15,580 nucleotides of DNA from contig JAFGTA010000057.1 of the NCBI GenBank assembly GCA_016934355.1, positions 1-15,580 of the forward strand. The letters are read 5' to 3'. The DNA comes from Candidatus Bathyarchaeota archaeon (lineage in GTDB: Archaea; Thermoproteota; Bathyarchaeia; TCS64). The position numbers and the translations under genes are program-made. The notes beneath the pieces were generated by a model, which was not told where the DNA came from, ran no database searches, and saw only the letters and a program-made list of their open reading frames with translations. Below, piece by piece: positions 1 to 6,477 of this stretch; position 1 is the first letter of the stretch; each line of letters starts with the position of its first letter.

Positions 1-479
1 AACTCTCCGCTTCTCTCCGACGGCTCCAGTTTGTCGAAGCTCCTCGGGGGCACCGTGATCACTGTCGGCGTGCTCGTGCACGTCTCCCTGGCCACCGTTG
101 ATCCGCCGTAGGTGAGGCGCTCCACGACTATCTTGTCGCCCTCCAGCTCGATGACGCTACACTCTGTCATGCAGCCGACGCCCAGCGCAGAGGCGACCCT
201 GGGGGCTAGCTCCTTACCCCTCTTCGTCGCGCCCACCAGCACAACAGCCGGCTTAACGCTCTTGACAGCCTCAAGGATCGCTGCCCTGTACGGCTCGACA
301 CTGAACTCGCCGAGCCCATCTACTTGGAGAACCTTGTCGGCGCCCTGGCTGATATAGTCCTGAGCCGAGTCCACGGCGAGGACCGCCACACCTGTGCCCA
401 TCTGGTCAGCCAGCGTCCGCGCCTTCGCCAGCAGCTGGTACGCCAGCTCCTTGTCCTCGGAGAACACAAGGAACGTCAT
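1..479 (-). CDS. etfA: Electron transfer flavoprotein alpha subunit, N-terminal half (cut by window edge)
   Basis: Reading leftward from an ATG at 479, the frame stays open for 159 codons and runs off the left edge, so about half of a usual alpha subunit of roughly 320 residues is seen. The visible part is the Rossmann-like N-terminal ETF domain. It starts MTFLVFSEDK and contains LVGATKRGKELAPRVASALG, a signature of EtfA (residues about 81-100). The FAD-binding C-terminal domain lies outside the window. Its ATG shares one base with the etfB stop codon (TGATG), so the two genes are translationally coupled. In the family, EtfA and EtfB form a soluble heterodimer that takes electrons from acyl-CoA dehydrogenases and passes them to a membrane quinone reductase or another acceptor. 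The neighbouring acyl-CoA genes fit this. I cannot tell a classical from a bifurcating ETF, because the diagnostic C-terminal part is absent. Confidence 0.93.
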   Translation of the reverse strand, partial: MTFLVFSEDKELAYQLLAKARTLADQMGTGVAVLAVDSAQDYISQGADKVLQVDGLGEFSVEPYRAAILEAVKSVKPAVVLVGATKRGKELAPRVASALGVGCMTECSVIELEGDKIVVERLTYGGSTVARETCTSTPTVITVPPRSFDKLEPSERSGE

Positions 480-1261
480 CACAGAACGCCCTCCTTCATG
501 ATCGCCTCAGCCAGCTTGGCCGCCGCCTCCTCGACGGTCTCCGCCTCGATCTTGATCTGTTTACGCTCCACCTTCGGCGCCGTGACGCTTATGATCTTGA
601 CGTAGCTCACGGCCTTTACGGCTTCAACGTCCAGACCTATGTCGCCCGCCGTCCAGACGGTCTGGGGCTTCTTCTTCGCCTTCATGATGTTCATCAGGTT
701 CGGGATACGTGGCTCGTTGACCTCCCTCACGACGCTGACTACTGCGGGGAGATTCACTACAACGACCTCGTCCATGTCCTCGAGGTCCCTGACGGCCTTC
801 ACCGTGCCGTCAGCCGCCTCCAGCTCCTTGACGTAGGTCACCTGAGGCAGGTCCAGGAGCTCCGCCAGCCTGGGCCCGATCTGGCTTGAAAGGCTGTCCA
901 GAGTCATCTCGCCCGTCAATATTAGGTCGTACTCGCCGATGTGCCTCACAGCCGCCTCGAGAACCTTGCTTGTGGCGTTGGTGTCCACGCCCTTCAGCTC
1001 GGGCTCGTTGACTATGTACGCCGAGTCCGCCCCCATGGCAAGCGCCTCGAGGAGAGCCGTCTTGGTCTTGTCGTCGCCGAGGGAGAGCACAGCCACCTCT
1101 CCGCCGGCTGCCGCCTTGAGCCTTATAGCGGCTTCCAGCGCGCGTTTATCTACCTCGCTGATCCTCCGCTTGACGCCCTCGACCTTGGGCGCTCTGGTCT
1201 CGGGGTCCAGCTTAATCTCCGTGAGGTCAGGGATATCCTTCAGCAGGACTATCTGCTTCAT
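479..1261 (-). CDS. etfB: Electron transfer flavoprotein beta subunit
   Basis: From ATG 1261 the protein has 260 residues, normal for EtfB, and begins MKQIVLLKDIPDLTEIKLDP, matching the usual family N-terminus (M-K-I-x-V-x-x-K-x-x-P-D). Later parts are also typical: ALEAAIRLK, VLSLGDD, ALAMGADSAYIV, LTGEMTLDSLSSQIGPRLAE and LPAVVSVVREVNEPRIPNLM. The last of these is the beta-subunit segment that packs on the alpha subunit. Longer starts are open at 1297 and 1279, but they add residues not seen in the family. A TATA-like box on the minus strand at 1295-1303 would put transcription initiation about 10-15 nt before ATG 1261. EtfB binds AMP in classical ETF or a second FAD in bifurcating ETF. It is first in a coupled etfB-etfA unit that diverges from the hydratase/dehydrogenase gene, so both are probably controlled from the same gap. 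Confidence 0.94.
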   Translation of the reverse strand: MKQIVLLKDIPDLTEIKLDPETRAPKVEGVKRRISEVDKRALEAAIRLKAAAGGEVAVLSLGDDKTKTALLEALAMGADSAYIVNEPELKGVDTNATSKVLEAAVRHIGEYDLILTGEMTLDSLSSQIGPRLAELLDLPQVTYVKELEAADGTVKAVRDLEDMDEVVVVNLPAVVSVVREVNEPRIPNLMNIMKAKKKPQTVWTAGDIGLDVEAVKAVSYVKIISVTAPKVERKQIKIEAETVEEAAAKLAEAIMKEGVL

Positions 1262-1294
1262 ATCTCGTTCAAGGCGCATAGAACCTCGAAGCAT

Positions 1295-1303
1295 CATATA
1301 GTA
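1295..1303 (-). promoter_or_regulatory. TATA-like box for etfBA
   Basis: On the minus strand the bases read TACTATATG, centred about 37 nt before the preferred etfB start at 1261. This is the usual archaeal distance if the leader is about 12 nt. It argues against the longer etfB starts at 1279 and 1297, which would overlap or sit too close to the box. Called by eye only. Confidence 0.45.
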
Positions 1304-1320
1304 TTTGCCTCAGAAAAACG

Positions 1321-1328
1321 CTATAAAC
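1321..1328 (+). promoter_or_regulatory. TATA-like box for the HADH-ECH gene
   Basis: The plus strand reads CTATAAAC, centred about 33 nt before ATG 1357, implying a leader of roughly 8 nt. A GAAGG at 1349-1353 just before the start could serve as a weak ribosome-binding site. A CCCAGA tandem duplicate follows the box. This and the etfBA box lie only about 20 nt apart in opposite directions, so binding at either would affect both genes. Confidence 0.45.
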
Positions 1329-1356
1329 CCAGACCCAGAATAGCCCTTGAAGGTTT

Positions 1357-3171
1357 ATGGAAGCAGATCATGTTCAAAAGGTGGCCGTCCTCGGCGCCGG
1401 CGTCATGGGCCACGGCATAGCACAGGTGGCCGCCGCCGCGGGCTACACGGTAGCCGTCAGGGACATCAAACAGGATTTCCTCGACAAGGGAGAGGCTGGC
1501 ATCAGGAAGAACCTCAGCCGCAACGTCGAGAGAGGGAGAATGACTCAGGAGGACATGGACGCCGCCCTGAGCAGGATAACGTTCACCCTGGACCTCGGCG
1601 ACGCTGTGTCAGACGCGCAGCTCGTCGTCGAGGCCATACCCGAGGTGATGAGCCTCAAGCACAGCGTCTGGGGCGACGTGGTCAAGAAGGCGGGTAAGAA
1701 CGCCATCCTCGCATCCAACACCAGCAGCCTCAGCATCACCAAGATCGCCGAGGTCGTCCCCAGCCCGGAGCGGTTCATCGGGATGCACTTCTTCAACCCA
1801 CCTGCAATCATGAAGCTCGTCGAAGTCAACCAGGGAGAGAAGACCAGCGAAGCCACGGTGAAAGCCGTACAGGAGCTCGCGAGGAGGATGGGGAAGACCC
1901 CCGTCTGGGTTAAGAAGGACGCCCCCGGCTTCATCGTCAACCGCGTCCTCGTCACATACCTCAACGAAGCCGGAAAGCTGCTGGACAGGTATGGCGTGGA
2001 GCAGATCGACGCGGCCATGCAGCACAAGGCGGGGATGCCCCTCGGGCCGTTCATGCTCTCCGATCTCATAGGCCTGGACATAGTCTACAACATCCTCAAG
2101 GTGTTCGAGGCGAACCTCGGAGCATGGTACACCCCATGTAAACGGATCACAGAGCTGTACGACGCCAAGAAGCTAGGCCGCAAAACAGGCGAGGGCTTCT
2201 ACAGCTACGCCGAGAGGCCGAGCGTCACGGAGGACCAGGCCGAGGGATTCGACGTCACCCTCCTACTGAAGCCCTTTGTCTCCGAGGCAGAGAAGGTGGT
2301 CAAAGAGGGCATCGCCTCTGTGGAAGACGTGGATACAGCGATGAAGCTGGGAGCTAACATACCCCGGGGCCCCTTCGAGATGAAGAAGGCTGGGCTGGGC
2401 GAAGAGAAGCCCATACTCACGGAGCGGAAGGACGGCGTATACACGATCACCATCAACAGGCCCGGCAAGCTCAACAGCATGACCATAGAGATGCTGGAGC
2501 TCATAGAGAAGGCGCTCGACGAAGCCGCAGCAGACAAGACCACACGCTGCATACTCTTCAAGGGAGCCGGCGACAGGGCGTTCTGCGCAGGCGCGGACGT
2601 CACACAGTTCACAGTCATCGACGTCGAGGGGGCCAGGAAAGTCTCCGAGACAGGGCACAGGGTGTACAGGAAGATACTTGAGACGCCGAAACCCGTGGTC
2701 GCGGCGGTCAACGGCTACTGCCTCGGGGGAGGAAACGAACTCGCCATCCACTGCGACTTCAGGCTCGCATCCGACAAAGCCAGCTTCGGGCAGCCCGAGG
2801 TGAACCTTGGCCTCATACCAGGCTGGGGAGGCACATTCATGCTTCCTAAGCTCGTGGGGAAGGGCGTCGCAGCCGAGATGATGATGACGGGACGACGGCT
2901 GAAGGCGGACGAGGCTCAAAATGTGGGGCTGGTGACCGCCGTGTACCCCGCCGCGGAGTTCGACGCCAAGGTACAGGAGTTCGTCACGGGCCTTGTGGAG
3001 GGCCCGCCCATCTCGTTGGCTAAGATGAAGAAGCTGGTGAACCGCGGCGAGATGGACGCCGCCTACGAGGCTGAAGCGAAGGAGTTCTCGGAACTCTGGA
3101 AGCACGGCGACCTGATGGAGGGCCTCAGAGCATTCAGCGAGAGAAGGAAACCCGACTTTAAGGGAGAGTAG
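1357..3171 (+). CDS. Fused 3-hydroxyacyl-CoA dehydrogenase / enoyl-CoA hydratase
   Basis: This 604-residue bifunctional enzyme carries two steps of beta-oxidation: hydration of enoyl-CoA and NAD-dependent oxidation of the 3-hydroxyacyl-CoA. The dehydrogenase comes first. It has the nucleotide-binding loop GAGVMGHG (13-20), SNTSS (120-124), HFFNP with catalytic His144, its partner Glu156 in MKLVEV, and GRKTGEGFY (274-282). A shortened second dehydrogenase C-terminal repeat spans about 301-347. The crotonase domain starts near 352. It has oxyanion-hole segments AFCAGAD (408-414) and GYCLGGGNEL, with the expected catalytic glutamates at 461 and 481 (QPEVNLG) and then GWGGT. Both sites look intact. 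The order is the reverse of bacterial FadB and matches archaeal fusions such as the crotonyl-CoA hydratase/3-hydroxybutyryl-CoA dehydrogenase of Metallosphaera. It could therefore serve fatty-acid breakdown or, in an autotroph, the 3-hydroxypropionate/4-hydroxybutyrate cycle. The etf and thiolase neighbours favour breakdown. Confidence 0.95.
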   Translation: MEADHVQKVAVLGAGVMGHGIAQVAAAAGYTVAVRDIKQDFLDKGEAGIRKNLSRNVERGRMTQEDMDAALSRITFTLDLGDAVSDAQLVVEAIPEVMSLKHSVWGDVVKKAGKNAILASNTSSLSITKIAEVVPSPERFIGMHFFNPPAIMKLVEVNQGEKTSEATVKAVQELARRMGKTPVWVKKDAPGFIVNRVLVTYLNEAGKLLDRYGVEQIDAAMQHKAGMPLGPFMLSDLIGLDIVYNILKVFEANLGAWYTPCKRITELYDAKKLGRKTGEGFYSYAERPSVTEDQAEGFDVTLLLKPFVSEAEKVVKEGIASVEDVDTAMKLGANIPRGPFEMKKAGLGEEKPILTERKDGVYTITINRPGKLNSMTIEMLELIEKALDEAAADKTTRCILFKGAGDRAFCAGADVTQFTVIDVEGARKVSETGHRVYRKILETPKPVVAAVNGYCLGGGNELAIHCDFRLASDKASFGQPEVNLGLIPGWGGTFMLPKLVGKGVAAEMMMTGRRLKADEAQNVGLVTAVYPAAEFDAKVQEFVTGLVEGPPISLAKMKKLVNRGEMDAAYEAEAKEFSELWKHGDLMEGLRAFSERRKPDFKGE

Positions 3172-3537
3172 CTACACCGACTTGAAGGCGAGGACCACGT
3201 CCTCACCCTCCCGGAGGTAAGCCGCCTCAACCCTTTGACCCACCTCGATTCTCTCATCCAGCATAAAGCCGCTGATGCTCACTCCCTCGTCCAGCGTCAC
3301 GACGCCGACGCCGTGTGGGCACCGCTCCTGGAACCTGCTCAAAGGCACTGCTATCAAGGTGCTCGCGGCTATGGCTCCAGCTCCTCCATACTTCTTCCAG
3401 CCCAGGTCGGTCGAGCCACACCTGTTACACACAGGCCTCGGAGGCAGCATCAGGTGACCACAGCTCCTGCACTCGACGCCCATGAGTTCCTCGTTTTTCA
3501 GGTAATCCTTGAACGCCTTTACAGTGTATTCCGTCAA
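3172..3537 (-). CDS. DUF35 acyl-CoA-binding zinc-ribbon/OB-fold protein, partner of the thiolase
   Basis: The protein has the two parts of the DUF35 family. A rubredoxin-like zinc ribbon comes first, with Cys pairs in CRSCG and CNRCGS, followed by an OB-fold (VVTLDEGVSISG, VGQRVEAAYL). I chose the TTG at 3537, giving 121 residues beginning (M)TEYTVKAFKDYL. An excellent AGGAGGGG lies at 3550-3543, 5 nt before it, and the TTG comes one base after the thiolase stop. The ATG at 3564 is in frame but lies inside the thiolase gene and would translate the ribosome-binding site itself. In methanogens a DUF35 protein bridges acetoacetyl-CoA thiolase and HMG-CoA synthase and channels the intermediate. 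Here it follows a thiolase directly, so a thiolase-DUF35 complex is likely. Its stop abuts that of the converging HADH-ECH gene. Confidence 0.9.
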   Translation of the reverse strand: MTEYTVKAFKDYLKNEELMGVECRSCGHLMLPPRPVCNRCGSTDLGWKKYGGAGAIAASTLIAVPLSRFQERCPHGVGVVTLDEGVSISGFMLDERIEVGQRVEAAYLREGEDVVLAFKSV

Positions 3538-3538
3538 C

Positions 3539-4786
3539 TCATCCCCTCCTGTAGACCTGCACAACGACGGTAGCCCCTGCTGCCCCCACGTTGTGGGCGA
3601 GCCCCACCTCCACGCCGTCCACCTGGTGAGCCCCGGCTTCCCCCCTGAGCTGCTTGAACATCTCGTACACCATCGCCGCCCCCGTGGCGCCTACAGGGTG
3701 GCCCTTAGCCTTCAGCCCGCCGTCAGGGTTCACAGCGATATCGCCGTCCAACGCCGTCCTGCCCTCGGCCGCAGCCTCGCCGCCCTTCCCCTTGGGGAAG
3801 AAGCCCAGGTCCTCGGTCGCCATCACCTCAGCGATAGTGAAGCAGTCGTGAACGCAGGCGGTCTGGATGTCCTTAACACCTATCCCCGCCATCTTAAAGG
3901 CCTGCTTGGCTGCTATCCCAGTCGCCTTCAGGGAGGTGAAGTCCTCACGGTCGTGAAGCGCCATGGTGTCCGAAGCCTGCCCTATTCCCGTTATGTTGAC
4001 GGGTGTATCCGTGTACTTCTTCGCTACCTTGTTAGAGGCGAGGATGACGGCCGCGGCGCCGTCTGAGATTGGGCAGCAGTCGAAGAGCCTGAGAGGGCCG
4101 GCTACGACAGGGTTCAGCGGCGAAGTTAAGAACTCCATCTCGTCCTTGAAGCTCATGCCCTTCCGCTCGCCTAGCTTGTCCGCTATCTCCTTGATGGTCT
4201 CCTGGTACTGGGCCTTCGGGTTCATCTTGCCGTTCACGTGGTTCTTCACAGCCACACTCTGAAGCTGCTCCCACGATGAGCCGTGCCTCTTGAAGTGCGC
4301 CGACGCCATGGCGGCGTACAGTCCAGGGAATGTGAAGCCCACGCCCGCCTCGTAGTTGGCGTCGGCAGCCAGCGCGAGGGTGTCCGTCACCTGGGAGGTA
4401 TCCAGGTTCCTCATCTTCTCCACGCCGCCCACCACGACCACGTCATACATGCCCGAGGCGATGGCCATCACCCCCATGTTCATCGCGACGCCGCTGCTGG
4501 CGCAGGCGTCCTCGACCCGCACCGCTGGCTTCGGATTCATGCCCAGCCAGTCAGCCATCAACGCCGCGGTGTGACCCTGCCTCTCGAACATGTCGCTGCT
4601 GAAGTACCCCAGGTAAAGCGCGTCGGCGTCGCTGAAGCTGAACCCGTTGTCCACGGAATCCGCGGCTTCGAGGGCGGCCTCCACGAAGAGCTCACGTCCC
4701 TGCTTGTCGGAGTGGATCTTGTGGTGGAACCTCGTCATCCCTGCGCCGATTACTGATACTTGACGGTCTAGACTCAAAACGCTCAT
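3539..4786 (-). CDS. Acetyl-CoA acetyltransferase-like thiolase (SCP2-type, archaeal)
   Basis: This 415-residue thiolase-fold enzyme has the nucleophile Cys95 in VEDACASSG, HDCF with His313 and Cys315 (typical of the SCP2/archaeal thiolase branch) and a third active-site loop GHPVGATG with His363. All expected catalytic positions are present. The family condenses two acetyl-CoA to acetoacetyl-CoA or cleaves 3-ketoacyl-CoA. Next to an HADH-ECH fusion and etfBA, the cleaving direction of beta-oxidation is the natural reading. In many archaea, however, the same family feeds mevalonate synthesis together with HMG-CoA synthase, which is not nearby here. Start ATG 4786 sits about 25 nt after the centre of a TATA-like box, implying a leaderless or nearly leaderless message. 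The last codons hold the ribosome-binding site of the following DUF35 gene. Chain-length preference cannot be read from the sequence. Confidence 0.93.
   Translation of the reverse strand: MSVLSLDRQVSVIGAGMTRFHHKIHSDKQGRELFVEAALEAADSVDNGFSFSDADALYLGYFSSDMFERQGHTAALMADWLGMNPKPAVRVEDACASSGVAMNMGVMAIASGMYDVVVVGGVEKMRNLDTSQVTDTLALAADANYEAGVGFTFPGLYAAMASAHFKRHGSSWEQLQSVAVKNHVNGKMNPKAQYQETIKEIADKLGERKGMSFKDEMEFLTSPLNPVVAGPLRLFDCCPISDGAAAVILASNKVAKKYTDTPVNITGIGQASDTMALHDREDFTSLKATGIAAKQAFKMAGIGVKDIQTACVHDCFTIAEVMATEDLGFFPKGKGGEAAAEGRTALDGDIAVNPDGGLKAKGHPVGATGAAMVYEMFKQLRGEAGAHQVDGVEVGLAHNVGAAGATVVVQVYRRG
3543..3550 (-). promoter_or_regulatory. Ribosome-binding site that decides the DUF35 start
   Basis: AGGAGGGG on the minus strand is the strongest Shine-Dalgarno match noticed in the window. 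It lies in the last codons of the thiolase gene, 5 nt before TTG 3537. Its position supports the TTG start and translational coupling with the thiolase. Confidence 0.7.
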
Positions 4787-4807
4787 ACTCGGCAGGGGAG
4801 AAAGGCA

Positions 4808-4815
4808 TATTAAAA
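4808..4815 (-). promoter_or_regulatory. TATA-like box for thiolase-DUF35
   Basis: The minus strand reads TTTTAATA, centred 25 nt from the thiolase ATG at 4786. This distance predicts a transcript that begins at the start codon. It lies in a 192-nt AT-rich gap between the thiolase and the small Lrp-domain gene. Confidence 0.5.
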
Positions 4816-4937
4816 CTTGTGACGTAGAGAAAATCGACGAACAACGAAGACAAGTAGTATTTAGTGGGCTTCGTAGAACATACTATTGACGCGTAAGTAA
4901 TTATAATAATTTCTGAAGTATTCACGCGTTGGAAAAC

Positions 4938-4946
4938 GTTAAAAGA
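4938..4946 (+). promoter_or_regulatory. Candidate TATA-like box for the Lrp/AsnC-domain gene
   Basis: GTTAAAAGA is centred about 37 nt before ATG 4979, and GGTG at 4968-4971 could assist translation. A stronger TATA-like run (TTATAATAAT at 4901-4910) lies further upstream and would give a leader of about 45 nt, so the choice of box is uncertain. Confidence 0.3.
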
Positions 4947-4978
4947 TGATACGAGGATTTTCAAAGTGGTGTCATAGC

Positions 4979-5209
4979 ATGAGCACTGCCTTCGTACTGA
5001 TCAACACTGACCTGGGTGAAGGAACCGAGGTTGAGACAACCCTCAAACAGATCCCAGAGGTAAAGGACGTGTACGGAGTATACGGAGTATACGACTTCGT
5101 CGTACGCCTTGAAGCCGACTCGATGCAGAAACTCAAAGACGTAATCACGACAAAGATCAGGCGGCTCAACCACGTCCGTTCGACGTTGACCATGATCGTG
5201 GTCGACTAG
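4979..5209 (+). CDS. Stand-alone Lrp/AsnC effector-binding (RAM) domain protein
   Basis: From ATG 4979 the protein has 76 residues and starts MSTAFVLINTDLGEG. It shows the alpha/beta sandwich pattern of the Lrp/AsnC C-terminal domain: VLINTD as the first strand, an acidic helix ending in IPEVKDVYGVYG, the strand YDFVVRLEA, a helix of DSMQKLKDVITTKI, and the last strand HVRSTLTMIVVD. The N-terminal helix-turn-helix of full-length Lrp proteins (about 150 residues) is absent, and the upstream bases hold no remnant of one. Such short proteins are common in archaea. They form octamers and bind amino acids or other small ligands, and some associate with full-length Lrp relatives. I used 4979 rather than the in-frame ATG at 4946, because the extra residues do not fit the family. 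It diverges from the thiolase and converges on the APS kinase gene. Confidence 0.88.
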   Translation: MSTAFVLINTDLGEGTEVETTLKQIPEVKDVYGVYGVYDFVVRLEADSMQKLKDVITTKIRRLNHVRSTLTMIVVD

Positions 5210-5253
5210 TCTCCCCCATACCCATTTCTTCCCCATCAATGGATTAGGGTCGA

Positions 5254-5778
5254 CTACAGGTAGCCTAGGCTCCCCATCTTTTCCAGTACCTTACGGACGC
5301 TCTCCTCTACGGTCTCCCTCTCGGTGTCCACGACTACCTCGGGGCTAGGCGGCTCCTCGTAAGGGTCATCCACGCCCGTGAATCCAGTAATCTCGCCCGC
5401 GAAAGCCTTCTTGTACATCCCCTTGACGTCGCGTTTTGCGCATTCCTCTACAGAGCACCTGACGTACACCTCCATGAACTCGCCTATCTCCTCCCGGGTC
5501 TTCCTCCGGCGCTCGATGTACGGCGAGACGAAGGTAGCCAGAACCTTGACGCCGTTCCTCGTGAGGAGCTTCGCCACGAAGGTGACCCTCTTGATGTTCT
5601 CGTCCCGGTCCTCCTTGCTGAACCCGAGGTCGCTCGTGAGGCTCTTACGCACGATGTCGCCGTCAAGCCTCTCCACGTTGTGCCCCTGCTCCCTGAGAAC
5701 CTCAGCGAGCCTGTCCGCGATCGTCGTCTTTCCGCTGCACGGCAGCCCGGTGAACCAGACCGTCACTCCTTTACTCAT
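5254..5778 (-). CDS. cysC: Adenylylsulfate (APS) kinase
   Basis: This 174-residue protein is a full-length single-domain APS kinase, which phosphorylates APS with ATP to give PAPS in the cytoplasm. The P-loop GLPCSGKTT is at 11-19, LDGDIVR at 38-44, the APS-binding stretch DLGFSKEDRDENIKR at 50-64, the FVSPY segment at 83-87, and KGMYKKA with the lid region near 119-125. GFTGVDDPYEEP follows, as in the family. It is the last gene of the leftward sulfosugar cluster. A 50-nt gap and a TATA-like stretch before it suggest it may also have its own promoter. No ATP sulfurylase, PAPS reductase or sulfotransferase is in the window. The PAPS could be reduced to sulfite for the UDP-sulfoquinovose synthase upstream, or used for sulfation. 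The sequence shows the enzyme clearly, not the fate of its product. Confidence 0.95.
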   Translation of the reverse strand: MSKGVTVWFTGLPCSGKTTIADRLAEVLREQGHNVERLDGDIVRKSLTSDLGFSKEDRDENIKRVTFVAKLLTRNGVKVLATFVSPYIERRRKTREEIGEFMEVYVRCSVEECAKRDVKGMYKKAFAGEITGFTGVDDPYEEPPSPEVVVDTERETVEESVRKVLEKMGSLGYL

Positions 5779-5810
5779 TGTTTCACGTCCCGAATCCCTT
5801 TACATGCTTG

Positions 5811-5825
5811 CTACATTCTTATATT
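5811..5825 (-). promoter_or_regulatory. Possible internal promoter before the APS kinase gene
   Basis: On the minus strand an AAAATATAAG-type stretch lies in the 50-nt gap between the glycosyltransferase stop and the APS kinase start at 5778, about 40 nt before that start. It could give the last gene partly independent expression. The spacing is slightly long for a leaderless message, so confidence is low. Confidence 0.35.
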
Positions 5826-5828
5826 TTC

Positions 5829-6473
5829 CTAGGTAGTGAGGACATCCCACAGCACAATGAAGAACTGCTTCAAATGACGAGTCTGAATCCGCCTCTCTCC
5901 ATACTCCCGGTCTCTAATGGTTATAGGCACCTCTGCCACCCGGGCGCCATGACGATGAGCCTCCAGTATGAAGGTGCCGCAAAGGCAGACACCGTGGAGA
6001 CGCATCTTCCTGGCTATCTCCATCCTCACGGCCCTGAAGCCTGTGCTCGCGTCCCCGACCGGAACCCTGAGCCCTGTTAGCCAAGTCAGCACGCGCTCGC
6101 TGAAGTGGGGGAAGCCGGGGCGTCGCCCCATCACGAGGTCGGCGTTGCCATCAAGAATGGGCTGGATGAGAATAGGTATCTCAGATGGGTCGTGTTGGCC
6201 GTCGGCGTCGAGGGTGACGATAATTTCTCCACTAGCTTCGTGTAAGCCTCGTTCAGTTGCCTTCAGGACACCGGAGTTAGCCTTCTGCCTGAGAACGCGT
6301 GCGCCCGCTGCCTCGGCCACCGCGGCTGTGTCGTCGCGGCTTCCGTCGTCTACTACAAGAACCTCGTTGACGAAAGGTAGGCATGCAGAGATGGTTTTAC
6401 CTATGGTCCTCTCCTCGGAGAAGGCTGGGATGACCGCCGACACCGTTGATCTGCCAGCGGCCTCGGGATGCAT
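5829..6473 (-). CDS. Family 2 glycosyltransferase (dolichyl-phosphate hexose synthase-like)
   Basis: The 214-residue protein is a compact GT-A fold transferase. It shows VSAVIPAFSEERTIGKTI near the N-terminus, the nucleotide-binding VDDGSRDDT (41-49), the metal-binding DxD segment LDADGQHDP (88-96) and the acceptor-side GDASTGFRA (140-148). No membrane helix is evident, so it resembles the soluble catalytic part of dolichyl-phosphate mannose or glucose synthases, which act at the inner face of the membrane. The start ATG 6473 follows the epimerase stop by 4 nt, with AAGGTGA as a ribosome-binding site, so it is in the same operon as the epimerase and UDP-sulfoquinovose synthase. I infer that it transfers a hexose, possibly a sulfonated one, to a polyprenyl carrier or lipid. 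The donor cannot be read from the sequence. Confidence 0.88.
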   Translation of the reverse strand: MHPEAAGRSTVSAVIPAFSEERTIGKTISACLPFVNEVLVVDDGSRDDTAAVAEAAGARVLRQKANSGVLKATERGLHEASGEIIVTLDADGQHDPSEIPILIQPILDGNADLVMGRRPGFPHFSERVLTWLTGLRVPVGDASTGFRAVRMEIARKMRLHGVCLCGTFILEAHRHGARVAEVPITIRDREYGERRIQTRHLKQFFIVLWDVLTT

Positions 6474-6477
6474 TGGA

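Noticed and set aside
1262..1297. Longer N-terminus of etfB starting at 1297
   Set aside because: The added residues do not fit the EtfB family and the start overlaps the likely TATA box.
2263..3105. Long open frame antisense to the hydratase domain
   Set aside because: It has no recognisable motif, lies fully opposite a strongly conserved gene, and is the expected result of GC-rich codon usage leaving few stops.
5070..5096. Tandem 9-bp TACGGAGTA repeat in the Lrp-domain gene
   Set aside because: It encodes the VYGVYGVYD segment, whose length is normal for the family, so it is coding sequence and not an inserted repeat.
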